A stretch of 64,000 nucleotides of DNA from Azolla caroliniana. Taxonomy: Eukaryota > Polypodiophyta. The notes beneath the pieces were generated by a model. That model saw only the letters and a program-made list of their open reading frames with translations. It ran no database searches and was not told the DNA's origin. Positions 1 to 10,661 of this stretch are shown in pieces. Numbering within the stretch: position 1 is the stretch's first letter; every line of letters begins with the position of its first letter. The stretch covers positions 8,370,001 through 8,434,000 of the forward strand of contig JBHGNT010000004.1 in the NCBI GenBank assembly GCA_043228905.1, given 5' to 3'. The position numbers and the translations under genes are program-made.

Positions 1-2439
1 CCGATTCGCACCAAAGATCGGGTCTTCTCGATCTTCACCGATTGGCTCGCTATGGTAGAAAATCAAACCGACCGAAAGCTGAAATGCTTTCGGACAGACA
101 ATGGGGGAGAGTTCAAATCCGATGAATTCGTCAAATTCTGCCGACAACGCGGCATCCGACGTGAATTTACGGCACCACACAGCCCGGAGCAAAACGGGAT
201 TGCCGAACGCATGAATCGCACAATCCAAGAACGGATAGTTTCCATGCTCCAACACTCCGGACTGTCGGATGGCTTCTGGGCAGAGGCTCTACTCACGGCA
301 GTACACATAATCAATATGTCGCCAAGTAGACCTCTAGGACTTCAAATTCCTCAGGAACGATGGATCGGCAGTAAGCCGAATTACGACAAGCTGAGGATCT
401 TCGGATGCGAGGCGTACGCCCTTATTCCGAAAGATGATCGCCGAAAACTTGCACCTCGGTCCAGGAAATGCATTTTCCTTGGATATGGATCCGACGGCGA
501 AATGGGATACCGACTCTGGGATCCCGAACGCAGACAAATCGTCCGAAGTTCGGACGTTGTGTTCAACGAGTCGGCTATGAATCCATCAGTCGAAAAACCG
601 ATCGAAGTCCGAAGGGTAACATTTTCCGATGTGCCGACCCTTCAAGAAGGCCCCGCTCTCAACACACGGTCAGCTTCACGGGTAGCTGAACCCTACACTA
701 CCGACTCGGACAACTCCGACTCGGCACAGCAGAACAATCCGCTTTCGGACCATCCGACCACGATACCCGATGCGACCAGTCCAATCATACCTCGACGATC
801 CGAGAGACTGTCGCAACCTCCGGAGAGGTACTCTCCTGGAATTTTCTTCACCGACGCCGGCGAACCGACGTCTTACGAAGAAGCATCGACATCTGTCGAT
901 TCAGCCACCTGGCATCTGGCGATGGAGTCGGAAATGCACTCCATTCGGGCAAACAAGACTTGGGATCTGGTCGAATTACCTAAGAACCGACGTGCTCTTC
1001 CTTGCAAGTGGGTTTATCGACTAAAAGAGACGTCTGATTCGACCACCCCAAAGTACAAGGCCAGATTAGTTGCGAAGGGCTTCCGACAAGAATATGGCGT
1101 CGACTTCGACGAGATTTTTTCACCAGTGGTGAAAATGACAACCCTTCGTTTTCTACTCGGCGTAGTGGCAGCCGACAACCTGGAGCTGATTCAGCTAGAT
1201 GTAAAAACAGCCTTCCTCCATGGTGATCTCGAGGAGGAAATTTATATGGAACAGCCAAAAGGCTTCGTGACAACTGGCCAAGAACATCTAGTCTGTCGAC
1301 TCAGGAAGAGTCTATACGGCCTCAAACAGGCACCACGACAATGGTACAAGAAGTTCGACGACTTCATCCAATCGATCGGCTTCTCAAAAAGCGATGAGGA
1401 CCATTGTCTCTTCACCAACACAGCTCAAGATGGATCACCCATCTTCCTCATCATTTACGTGGACGACATGCTAATTTCTGGACGCCACGCGGGCGAACTT
1501 GCCGATCTCATTCGGCAACTGCGGTTGAAGTTTGCCATGAAGGACCTCGGTCCGGCACGACACATACTCGGCATGAAGATTAGTCGGCATCGCGATAAAC
1601 GACATCTTTTTTTGTCTCAGACCGACTATATCCGACGTGTCTTGGAACGCTTCAACATGCAATCAGCCAAATCTGCTTCAACCCCGCTCCCCATGAATCT
1701 TCGGCTCTCTCAGCGAGACTGCCCGACATCCGGCCCGGAGGGGGAAGATATGAAGTCGGTACCGTATGCACCGGCAGTCGGCTCCCTTATGTACCTGATG
1801 GTCGCGACACGGCCTGATATTTCTCACGCCGTAGGAGTCGTTAGCAGATTTATGCACAATCCTGGCCGATCGCATTGGAACGCAGTCAAGCATGTGTTCA
1901 GATATCTGGCTGGCACAAAAGACCATGGCATTCTTTTCGGTCCGAACCGAACCTCAGGCGTAGTCGGTTACACCGACTCGGACTTCGCCGGCTGTATAGA
2001 CAGTCGGAAATCAACAACCGGATACTGCTTCAAATTCGGCAATGGAGCAATTTCGTGGAAGTCGAAACTTCAGGAGTGCACAACGACCTCAACGACCGAA
2101 GCAGAATATGTAGCTGCGTCCGACGCAGCAAAAGAAGCCTTATGGCTTGGTCGGCTGGCGCACACGTTTCGGCAAGTCGACCATGACTTGGCCCCAGTTG
2201 TCTATAGCGACAGTCAAGGTGTTGTTGCCTTGTCGAGAAATCCGGTTCACCACAACGCCTCCAAACATATCGACGTTCGATATCACTTCGTTCGGGACTG
2301 CGTCATCTCAGGGAAAATCGGTCTAGAGAAAATATCCACAACCGACAATGTCGCAGATGGAATGACCAAGTGTCTTTCGGCAGACCGCTTTCGGTCTCTT
2401 CGGCATCAGATGGGCGTAACGACAAACCAGTCCGGTTAG
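1..2439 (+). CDS. Ty1-copia pol polyprotein, 3' part (integrase, RT, RNase H); 5' end outside window
   Basis: The reading frame is open from base 1 to a stop at 2437-2439, so the element continues to the left of the window. It begins inside the integrase core: TDNGGEF (about nt 94-114) and the later AERMNRT with the catalytic Glu. Reverse transcriptase follows with the YVDD box at nt 1456-1467 (YVDDMLIS). RNase H follows with TDSDFAG near 1970, TTEAEY near 2095 and SDSQG near 2203. The order IN-RT-RH defines the copia superfamily. The product would copy element RNA into cDNA and integrate it. No stop interrupts the 813 codons present, so this copy is fairly young, although gag and protease cannot be seen. 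It is transposon coding, not a host gene. Confidence 0.93.
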   Translation, partial: PIRTKDRVFSIFTDWLAMVENQTDRKLKCFRTDNGGEFKSDEFVKFCRQRGIRREFTAPHSPEQNGIAERMNRTIQERIVSMLQHSGLSDGFWAEALLTAVHIINMSPSRPLGLQIPQERWIGSKPNYDKLRIFGCEAYALIPKDDRRKLAPRSRKCIFLGYGSDGEMGYRLWDPERRQIVRSSDVVFNESAMNPSVEKPIEVRRVTFSDVPTLQEGPALNTRSASRVAEPYTTDSDNSDSAQQNNPLSDHPTTIPDATSPIIPRRSERLSQPPERYSPGIFFTDAGEPTSYEEASTSVDSATWHLAMESEMHSIRANKTWDLVELPKNRRALPCKWVYRLKETSDSTTPKYKARLVAKGFRQEYGVDFDEIFSPVVKMTTLRFLLGVVAADNLELIQLDVKTAFLHGDLEEEIYMEQPKGFVTTGQEHLVCRLRKSLYGLKQAPRQWYKKFDDFIQSIGFSKSDEDHCLFTNTAQDGSPIFLIIYVDDMLISGRHAGELADLIRQLRLKFAMKDLGPARHILGMKISRHRDKRHLFLSQTDYIRRVLERFNMQSAKSASTPLPMNLRLSQRDCPTSGPEGEDMKSVPYAPAVGSLMYLMVATRPDISHAVGVVSRFMHNPGRSHWNAVKHVFRYLAGTKDHGILFGPNRTSGVVGYTDSDFAGCIDSRKSTTGYCFKFGNGAISWKSKLQECTTTSTTEAEYVAASDAAKEALWLGRLAHTFRQVDHDLAPVVYSDSQGVVALSRNPVHHNASKHIDVRYHFVRDCVISGKIGLEKISTTDNVADGMTKCLSADRFRSLRHQMGVTTNQSG

Positions 2440-2633
2440 AGCCGGACACAGCGCAGGATGGTTTCCGACAACCGACATCAGTTCCTTAATGATCGGCTTC
2501 AACTCTTCCGACCCGACCAGTTCGGTCTTCTGCCTTCGGACCCTGCCGACTCGAACAAAAACTGATATGTCCGAGAACCTAAGTTTATACCTGTAATCTT
2601 AGATAACCCATGTATACGCCCATTACGGGGGAG

Positions 2634-2801
2634 TGTCGAATACAAGTGTATAATGGACGTATTCACACTATCCCTTCGGGCCATTTGTGTAATTAGCATA
2701 AATGGTAGTTGCCCTAAGTCGGTCACTATATATAGTGACCTTGTAACCTTCTTGTAAGGTTGGGTGTTGTATTATTGCTTTGTTGAATAAGAAAGTCTTT
2801 T

Positions 2802-2851
<50 letters not shown>

Positions 2852-2870
2852 AACGACCTACAATCTGTCA
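2634..2870 (+). repeat. 3' LTR of the leftmost copia element
   Basis: It follows a purine-rich tract (ACGGGGGAG) about 190 bp after the pol stop. It begins TGTCGAATAC and holds a TATATA core near 2729 and a long (TC)n run. The right end is placed at a TGTCA near 2870, because copia pol sequence in a different family follows, but that end is uncertain. Confidence 0.6.
2804..2848. repeat. (TC)n microsatellite
   Basis: This is an almost pure TC dinucleotide run inside the LTR. Serine/leucine or arginine/glutamate reading frames across it are products of the repeat and not proteins. Confidence 0.95.
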
Positions 2871-2935
2871 TACGCAGGTATACTCAACAGCAATCGAATG
2901 CTCCTTGATCTTCCGCATAGACGACCTCGTCCCCA

Positions 2936-3860
2936 ACAGAAGGCTCTCAACCGGACCTTCTCAATGAAAGACCTGGGTTCGGCAAGGCAGATGTTGGGGA
3001 TGCACATTATCCGGAACCGGTCAGTGAAGTAATTATGGCTGTCACAGGAGAAGTACGTGACAAAGGTGTTTCACCGGTTCAACATGTCAGATGCGAAACC
3101 GGTCGGATCGACACTTCCGGCAAACTGCAGGCTATCCGGTAAGCAAAGCCCGAAGACGAAAGTAGAGAAGGCGGATATGATGAAGATTCTATATGCCTCT
3201 AGCGTCGGGAGCTTGATGTACGCAATGGTGTGTACCCGACCGGATATAGGATACGCAGTTGGAGTGGTGAGCCGGTTTATGAACAATCCCGGCAAGGAGC
3301 ACTGGAACGCGGTCAAATGGATACTCCGGTATTTGAAGGGCACTTCAAATATGTGTCTCCGATTCGGCTCCGGAAAACCTCAACTTGACGGTTTTACCGA
3401 TTCGGACATGTCGGCTGATGTGGATACCAACTGTTGTACATCCGGGTATGTAATGACATATGCAGGGGGAGCTGTCTCGTGGCAGTCGAGTCTGTAGAAG
3501 ACGGTTGCATTGTCAACCACGGAGGCGGAGTAGATGGCGGCTGTGGAAGCCGGCAAGGAAATATTATGGATGAAGGACTTCATCGGAGAGCTCAGTATCC
3601 GGCAAGATGAATATCGGCTCTATTGCGACAGTCAAAAAGCCATCCACCTTGCTAGGAATGCGGCCTACCATACCCGGACGAAGCATATCAAGCGAAGGTA
3701 TCACTAGATCCGAGAAAGAGTAGATGACCAGGAGTTCTCACTGATGAAGATCCACACGGCCGAGAACGGGTCAGACATGCTGACCAAAGTGTTGATACCC
3801 GACAAGCTGGATGCATGCCGGAAGAGGATCGGACTAGTAAGACACCCCATGTCGGAGTGA
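2936..3860 (+). pseudogene. Truncated copia RT C-terminus and RNase H with four in-frame stops
   Basis: One frame runs from FSMKDLG (RT) through QLWLSQEKYV-like sequence, VCTRPDIGYAVGVVSRF, TDSDMSAD, STTEAE and CDSQ to a stop just before the polypurine tract. It is interrupted by stops near 3030, 3496, 3531 and 3706, with no frameshift. RT upstream of FSMKDLG, integrase, protease and gag are missing, and the left edge is a ragged junction with the previous LTR. It is closest to the pol of copia C, A, B and I elsewhere in this window. The frame has no function of its own. Confidence 0.9.
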
Positions 3861-3890
3861 AGGGGGAGTTTGTTGGGAGACAGGTCCCTT

Positions 3891-4195
3891 CGGATGGTGC
3901 AGACCTGGTGAGAACCGGACGAGGAGTACTCGGCTACAGAGAGCCGGATGGTGCAGACCCGGTGAGAACCGGACGAGGAGTACCCGGCTACGGAGAGCCG
4001 GATGGTGCAGACCCGGTGAGAACCGGATGAAGAGTACCGGGCTACGGAGAGCCGGATGGTGCAGACCCGGTGAGAACCGGATGAAGAGTACCCGGCTACG
4101 GAGAGCCGGATGGTGCACACCTGGTGAGGACCGGATGAGGAGTACCCGGCTACGGAGAGCCAGATGGTGCAGACCCAATGAGGAGTGCTCACCGG
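3891..4195 (+). repeat. 54-bp tandem array in LTR U3 (about 5.5 copies)
   Basis: The phrase CGGATGGTGC or a close variant recurs at 3891, 3944, 3999, 4053, 4107 and 4161, spacing 53-55 bp. Units contain GGTGAGAACCGGATG and AGTACCCGGCTACGG. The array lies upstream of the TATA box, the usual place for LTR enhancer repeats. Long frames on either strand here are repeat translations. Confidence 0.9.
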
Positions 4196-4202
4196 ATGAA
4201 GA

Positions 4203-4287
4203 GACATATTTGTAAATATGTTTATGAGAGGCCATCATGGCTATATTTGTAAATAGCCGAAAAGTCATATTAGTATAAATATGACTT
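4203..4287 (+). promoter_or_regulatory. LTR core promoter: three consecutive palindromes, the last containing the TATA box
   Basis: The palindromes are ACATATTT/AAATATGT (4203-4222), GGCTAT/ATAGCC (4239-4258) and AAGTCATATT/AATATGACTT (4262-4287), whose loop and right arm contain TATAAAT. The same trio, in the same order, occurs in the LTRs near 20391, 22415, 38850, 52545 and, inverted, near 58680 and 63510. Promoter function is inferred from position and the TATA box. Confidence 0.7.
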
Positions 4288-4652
4288 AGGGCAAACTTTT
4301 AGAGTGAGTAGTTGTTATTCTTGTTGGTGCAAGGAGAGAGAGAGCGCGGAACTGTGTACAGAGAGAGAGAGAGAGAGAAAGAGGTTGTTGCCTCTGTTGT
4401 AACCGCCGCCTGTGACGAGGATCGTGAGCACGAGGTCGTTTCCTCCGTGAACTCACTGTTGTACATTCTAGCATAATGATAGTTTGCAGCCTGTGGGCTG
4501 TCGTGGTTTTTCCCTTAGTTTGGGTTTTCCACGTAAACATCCTACGTACTCGTCTCTTCTCTTGTATCATGCATTCATTCCTGTTTTCTGTGTATGATTC
4601 TAAGCTCGGTTGTAGCCGAGCGTTGCGTATAGGGAGCATGCAGTTCCCGTCA

Positions 4653-5049
4653 CTACATTCCGCTTGTAACAAATCGAGTAATATGAAAGCATGTTTATTG
4701 AATTCTTATGATTTCTAAAAAATCGTTTCTTATAAAATAACATTGGTTGTAAAGTTTGTGATATAAATTTAGAATGTAACTTTTCGAAATTCCTCTTCTT
4801 TTTTTTTTTTTTCTAAATCACGAAAATAGTGGATTTTTAACCTTTTTCATAATATACTTGAACATGTATGATATTGGTATCAATGTGTTTTGTAAAATCA
4901 TTGAAAAAGTACTAAAATCAACTAAAATATTCCTTATCCTTCCATTTATGCGCGATCCTTCCACTTGTGAACGCAAACGTGTTTTCACTATTATCAGCTA
5001 ATTAGCAACCTTAATAGCTAATTAGCTATTGGCAATAGCTAGTTAGCTA
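4653..5049. other. AT-rich spacer, no gene seen
   Basis: The stretch is A/T rich with a T run near 4800 and repeated AGCTAATTAGC-type motifs at about 4995-5050 that could fold into short hairpins. I see no coding potential or recognised element. Confidence 0.6.
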
Positions 5050-6330
5050 TGTGTGGACTGATTACTCTAAGCGGGTACAAATTATTGTACTTTCTGCCAT
5101 GGCTGATTGGGAGATTTTCTCTGGTGATTTGCCAAGATGAATCACCTAGTGTCGTCCTATACCCGTCTTCAACTAACATGCCGATGGATACCAAACTCAT
5201 TTTGAGCTCAAGTACATACCAGATCTGGTGTAGGATGATGTTATTGCCATTCGGAAGTCGAGTAGGGATCTCGCCGATTCCAACGACTCGGCACTCTTGC
5301 TCATTGCCGAGTCAGACTATGTTGTCGGCTTGGGCCGAATATTCCGAAAACCATTCATGATGAGGGGTCACATGGAATGTGGCTCCCAAATCAAGTAGCC
5401 ACGTTCGCACATCTTGTACGCTATAAAGGATCTCTCCGGCCGTCAATACCTCTAACGAGAGGACTTCTCCCCATTGGGATTCGGCAATGTTGACTTGGTT
5501 GCGGATTTGGGAGTGTTTCGAATCGAACGATCCTGAATTCCTATCGAATTTGCGTTTATTCCCCTTCTTAATTGACCAACAATCGACGATGTTATGGCCA
5601 GCTTTTCTACAATGTATGCAGAAAGTGTTTGTCTTGCCAGTGCGCAACTTCGATCGCGGTCGATTCTCCTCCTTGGCCAGCTCTAGCTTCAGTCTGTTCT
5701 CTGAGCCGTATCAGCCAAAAAGTGGGCTTCTACGTTGTCGTTAATGGAGAGTCCCAGTGATATTCATTGAATGTCTTCCAACAATATCATTCTGATAGCT
5801 TCGTCCAACATCAGCTTCTGCGAGCTATTGGTGAATGTGGTGCATAAGACTTCCCAACTTGCTGGTAAGCTCAAGATCTGAAGCATAAGAGCTTTTACCT
5901 CTTCTTCGAAGTTCATCCCTTGAGAGGAGAGTTCGACCAACACCTATCTAAAGGTGTTGATGTGAGAGGTTGTTGGCTCTGACTCCTTCATCTTCATATT
6001 GAACAATTGTCGGATCCATATGAGTTTCGATGAAGATAATTTGTTTTCGTACATGGCTTGGAGCTTCTCCCACAGGGTGTATGCTAACGTCTCTTTGGCC
6101 ATTGTTAAATAGATGTTTTCAGCCAAGTGCATCCGAATGGTCGATCTGGCGATTTCGTCCAAAGAGCGCCATTCTTCTGCTATCATTGAGGCTGGCTTGG
6201 TGTTGTGCCAAATTGCCTCAACCTAACGTCGGATGATCAATACATCCTTCATCATCTCCTTCAAGAGGGCAAAGTTCTTGCCGTCGAATTTTTTGATCTC
6301 GTAGCTAGTGCCGGATGTCGAGGCCATCTA
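5050..6330 (-). pseudogene. Copia gag-protease-preintegrase fragment
   Basis: Read on the minus strand from right to left. Gag-like sequence comes first (TLWEKLQAMYE, about 6040-6090). A zinc knuckle CIHCRKAGHNIVDC (C-x2-C-x4-H-x4-C, about 5580-5625) follows, then a protease-like WLLDLGATFH (about 5380-5410) in which the usual D-S-G is D-L-G. After that comes preintegrase sequence with a LGNEQECRVVGIGEI-type motif down to about 5050. Several stops and frame changes separate the pieces, and integrase, RT and RNase H are absent. It is a dead fragment of a family different from A/B. Confidence 0.8.
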
Positions 6331-6418
6331 TATGTGGAAGTGAGATCTTGACCTAGTCCTTTTCTTCAGCCAATTTGTTCTTCTCCTTGTATGGTTGCCG
6401 TGGCCGGATTCCAAGATC

Positions 6419-6530
6419 GCTCGGATACCACTATGGTAGCACTATGTGTGCTTTAACCAACTAGTATGAGACAATGAACCGATTGGTTGCGAAATAGCAA
6501 CAAGGCTCTTGTATGTGGGGCCCAAGAGTA
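6419..6530 (-). repeat. Primer-binding site and remnant of the 5' LTR
   Basis: GCTCGGATACCA at about 6419-6430 is the complement of a Met-initiator-tRNA-type primer site (TGGTATCCGAGC on the minus strand; the usual form is TGGTATCAGAGC). The sequence to its right starts TGGTAGCAC and should be the end of the 5' LTR. Only about 100 bp remain before plastid-like DNA begins. Confidence 0.6.
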
Positions 6531-6705
6531 GGGGATATGGTGGAATGGTAGACGCTACAGACTCAATTGGATCGGCCCAAGATTTTTTTCGTGGGTAATC
6601 CTAAGCCAAATCTAACTTCACCTAAATTATAACTTTTGGACGTGAATGCCAGATAGGTACAGAGATTCAACGGGAGCTATTCGAACGGACACTCTTTTAC
6701 TCTTT
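6531..6705 (+). pseudogene. trnL: Nuclear copy of plastid trnL(UAA): 5' exon and start of its group I intron
   Basis: The sequence from GGGGATATGG at 6531 follows the conserved plastid trnL(UAA) 5' exon (acceptor strand, D-arm GGTAGACGCTAC, first half of the anticodon arm). It then continues into the intron: GGTAATCCTAAGCCAAATC at about 6593-6611 and GATAGGTACAGAGATTCAAC at about 6652-6671 match conserved intron blocks with a variable stretch between. There are several substitutions and a one-base deletion in the exon. The 3' exon is not found. It is a plastid-to-nucleus transfer and cannot give a tRNA. Confidence 0.85.
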
Positions 6706-7090
6706 ATAGCCGGAGAGTTATGGACTGTACGACTACTACACGACCATCCATTGGATTAGATAAGGTACAGGAACAGACGAGAGGGCTGCAACATGATTGT
6801 CAGAATCGATTGTCAGGATCTTAGCCTTACTTTTCTCTCCATCGCACCGTAATAGGGTTATAACCGTTGAACTTAGCGGTGGAAGCGACTAGCTCGTACC
6901 ATGTGAGCTACCTACCGTTGGTGGTTAATATGTATTCCATATGTGCAACTTGATTGTCAAGATCTTCTTGACCTTACTCCAAGACTTAGACTTTTAGTTT
7001 TGCAAATGATAAGAAAGAAAGTGAAAAGGATCTTCCTGCATTTTTGCTTTTTCTGCTTTTTTCCCCTGCGTCCAGGCAGTCTGTTTGCAG
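6706..7090. other. Region upstream of COQ2; possible promoter and 5' UTR
   Basis: No gene was recognised. The motif GATTGTCA(G/A)-ATC occurs three times (about 6798, 6812 and 6953). The last roughly 60 bases before the ATG are pyrimidine rich (TTTTTGCTTTTTCTGC...), as plant 5' leaders often are. No clear TATA box could be assigned. Confidence 0.4.
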
Positions 7091-10000
7091 ATGAAGTATC
7101 CATGGCGACCTCATCGTCTATCTCCTTTTCTCTCATTCCTCGTCGCCAAGAAACCCCTGGAACCTCCCTTCAGAAAACCCCTTCCTTCCATCCCCTGGCA
7201 TCCTCTGTACTCCCCATATCTCCTTCAGGAACATTACCCTTTCTCTCTCCATCTCCATGGATCCTTCAGACGCACACATACCACCGAAGGAGACTCCTCA
7301 CAGAGGATCTTCGGCGATCCGAAATCATGGATACATGTTTATCTCCCTGCTTCCATCAGGCCTTATGCGTTGTTGGCTCGACTTGATAAGCCTATTGGAA
7401 CCTGGCTTCTTGCTTGGCCCTGTGCCTGGTAAGTGTTGCTTGTTTCGTTTGCCCCATTGTTTTTTGCTGAAGAATATGAGAGAAAGATGGATGATTTCAA
7501 CTTTGGTGTGTTTCAAAGGAGGCCTAAGAGGTGTTTAGATCAATTCATCGTAAAATATTGAAATCATTTGACACTGTTTGTGAATTTATTAAGCTATTTG
7601 ACATGTATACAGACGAGATGTGAACTAGTCCATAGTCCATCAAAACAAGGTATAAAAAAGTTGGACTTTTGTGTAAATCAATCCATTATTATATGCTTGA
7701 ATGATGCGAATTGATCCTTCTATACATGCTACAATTATGTTTTTTTTTTATCTTTGCTTCCTAAAACATTTGAGTTTTTGGAGTGTTGATACAAGATTAA
7801 AATGTCGTGAAAGTCAATGCATCATCTTATACATTAAAAGATGGCAGTGATGTGCTACGTATACATTCAAGTGTCTCTGCATGATATGAACATGTCAACA
7901 GTCACCTGATGTGGGTAAAAGGAATGATTATATATCAGGTCGATTGCACTTGCTGCACCAAATGGAAGTCTTCCAGACTTAAAAACACTTGCATTGTTTG
8001 GAGTGGGTGCGATCCTTTTGCGAGGTGCTGGTTGTACTGTGAACGATCTCCTGGATCAAGATATTGATCGCAAGGTGAGATCAAATTTATTTTTGATTTA
8101 GATCTACTATTCTCATCAACAAAATTATAGTGCTGAAAATGTTAATCACCAACTTATTTCACAGCCTCTTGTTGTAGGTGGAGAGAACTAAATTGCGACC
8201 GATTGCTTCTGGGGCTGTTACACCATTCCAAGGGCTGAGCTTCCTTGGCATCCAGTTATTATTAGGTCTAGGAATCCTTTTGCAACTCAATCAGTTCAGG
8301 TTAGTAGTTTCATTCTATTCAACTATATAACCTAACATTATCGGAAAAGAAACTTCATTTCCATAACCAGATACATCTCTAAGGAATGGAATAGCTAAAA
8401 AAATATAATATGTATAACCTATTGACTATTATAAGAAATGATGACCCTGTTTACATTGAAGCAATCTTCATAACAATTGTTCCTCTTCACACATAAATGG
8501 CAAGGTATGTCCATTACTATGAAGACTAGGTCATCTATCTTCTTGTTTTATCCTTTTATTTTATTTACATCATAAGGAGCACTTCTACTTTTAGATCATC
8601 TTTAACACGCCCCTCTTGTGGTTCCTCAACGATTCTGAATTCTCTATGCTCTTTAATGTCCAAAGAACCTTCTGAGCATTAGGCAAACATTTTTTTACTT
8701 TCTGAACTCTATAGAAACTTCTTCCTCTTTCTTTTGCTGAAACCCTGTGCCATATTCACCAGAAAAAAAGGTGTTTGCATGAATGTGGAAATGCAAAACC
8801 AAACAGCCAAAAGGTCTTCTTCAAATGAACCAGCTTTTTAAATTTATTTTCTTAGATTTCAATAAATTTATTTCTTGAGATCATCCAATGAATGCAACGC
8901 TGGGATGAAAAACAACTAACTTATTATCAAATTTCAGTTATTTATTCAGCTATAAGATTAGTTTTCTTTTTTAAAATTCTATAAGTATAAGCAATTGTTT
9001 ACAACATTCAGCTTGCCAGCTGAATGATAAGTATGGAAGTAGCACTTGAATAAGGATGATTTTGGGGGCTTCACATGGTAATAATAAGTCTGGCACCGAT
9101 TATGGGTTGTTCAGAAATGGAAACAAGAAATAGAGCTGTAGAAAGAAGATGAATGTAGGAAGCTGGCGCCTGAAGTTCCTCGAGAATTCTATATATGTTG
9201 AGGATGTTTTGGCTTGTTCATATGAAAAATTGACAACTGAAACTCTAGCATGTGCTCATATAGGACAAGACACTTCCGAGCATAAATAATATATATTGAA
9301 AGTATTGTCATATAATTTAGTAATAATTTCAAGATCAGTTCTGGAAAAGCATGGATTTTATCATTTCTTCTTTTCAGTGTAACCGATTTCTGATCAAGTT
9401 GGAGATCTGACTATGATCTTTGTGTTTTTTCAGTCAAATTTTGGGAGCATCATCTCTTTTATTTGTAGGAGCTTATCCTCTCTTTAAAAGGTGGACCTAT
9501 TGGGTATGGCGTCTCTTGATGTTATTTGTATGAGTTTACAAGAATAGACCGATAGCTATGTGTGCATACTCTACCATTATGACGTGTTCTGAAAGGATAT
9601 CACATCCTAGGAGAAAATAAGGACGTGCAAGATGAGGCAGTGAGCAAGGGTTTTAGAATCTATCTAGAGATTGGTGATTTCATGGGGCTTAAAAAGAAAT
9701 GTCTTAATAATATGTAAGAATATTCTTCTCTAAATGTTGAGGATTGTTCAATAGTAGTTGTAGTTTTCTATGATTCTCATCTTATTATAAGCATTGACAA
9801 TAGTAAGAATAACAATAAATCATAACATACAACTTATCACGAAGTATCTGCTGCAGCCTCAAGCATTCCTGGGTTTGACCATAAATTGGGGTGCTCTGCT
9901 AGGTTGGGCTGCAGTCAAAGGGAGCATCGAAATTCCTGTGATTGCTCCACTTTATCTTTCTTGTATTTGCTGGACACTGGTTTATGATACGATCTATGCG

Positions 10001-10661
10001 CATCAGGTATTTAATCTGTATCATTGCATCCAGGAATATATTCGTATAAAGATAAACATTCAATCTTGTGATGTATGAGTAGTGGAATGTTATAATTTTG
10101 AATGTTATGGTTCAGGACAAATATGATGATGCCAAAGTTGGTGTGAAATCGACAGCATTATATTTTGGAAATCAAACACAATCATGGGTAACAGGTTTTG
10201 CTACTCTCAGCATTAGTTCACTCCTACTAGCTGGGCACATGGATGGCCTAGGTAAGTAGATGCTTACATTATCAATTGGTTTCTGTATTTTGCCTAAGCA
10301 TTGGGATTAGTAGGAACCTTGTGTGAGGAAGGAGGGTTTCTACTTTGAATACGCGTTTCAGTATAATTCATGCTGAGAGTAATCATTGTGGCATGTGAAA
10401 ATAGGATGGCCTTTCTTCTGTAGCATTTTTGGTGCGGCCACCCATTTATATTGGCAAATATCAACTGTTGATATACATGATCCTGTTGATTGCAACTCAA
10501 AGTATCTTGTCTCTTTCTCCTCTCATTTTGTTTTTACAGAAATGGATATGCCAATGCAGTAACTTCTAACTTGGTTGTCCTTGTTTTAAAGATTTGTTTC
10601 CAACAAGTGGTTTGGAGCGATCGTGTTTGCAGGAATTGTTGGTGGGAAGTTGGTCGTGTAG
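7091..10661 (+). CDS. PPT1: 4-hydroxybenzoate polyprenyltransferase, mitochondrial (COQ2/PPT1), 8 exons
   Basis: UbiA-family membrane enzyme that attaches the polyprenyl tail to 4-hydroxybenzoate in ubiquinone synthesis at the mitochondrial inner membrane. Exons read from GT/AG borders and protein continuity: 7091-7428, 7939-8074, 8178-8299, 9434-9503, 9857-10006, 10116-10251, 10405-10501, 10592-10661. They total 1119 nt, giving 372 aa, and all phases agree. Residues 1-80 are Arg/Ser/Pro rich without acids, as in a mitochondrial presequence. [18 protein letters not shown] (about 96-113) is a family signature. The first Asp-rich motif NDLLDQDID is at 148-156 and the second, [13 protein letters not shown], at 265-277. 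Both prenyl-diphosphate/Mg sites are intact. ATG 7091 is the first ATG in the conserved frame. The stronger-context ATG at 7103 is out of frame. Intron 3 is the longest (1134 bp). This is the only host gene seen in the window. Confidence 0.95.

Larger units (their letters stand above)
3871..4652 (+). repeat. 3' LTR (782 bp) of the truncated copia element
   Basis: It starts TGTTGGGAGACAGG directly after the polypurine tract AGGGGGAGTT and ends CCCGTCA. Inside are the 54-bp tandem array, the three palindromes with the TATA box at 4203-4287, a GA tract at about 4333-4380 and a U5 ending like the other LTRs of this family (compare 20842, 22857 and 39321). No target duplication can be tested because the left part of the element is gone. 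Confidence 0.85.

Noticed and set aside
2804-2848. Arg-Glu or Ser-Leu repeat proteins at the GA/TC tracts (also near 4340, 20550, 39010, 44520)
   Set aside because: They are translations of dinucleotide microsatellites within LTRs.
3891-4195. Possible CRISPR-like direct repeats
   Set aside because: Units are contiguous with no unique spacers, and they lie in a plant LTR.
3704-4268. Ser/His-rich repetitive minus-strand frames (also 21972-22478 and 52207-52545)
   Set aside because: Antisense readings of the LTR 54-bp and 38-bp tandem repeats; no independent support.
6531-6705. Functional tRNA-Leu gene
   Set aside because: Only the 5' exon and part of a group I intron are present; there is no 3' exon.
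6943-7386. 147-codon frame beginning MQLDCQDLL over the COQ2 first exon
   Set aside because: It is out of frame with the conserved UbiA domain and stops before it; the 7091 frame leads correctly into the splice site.
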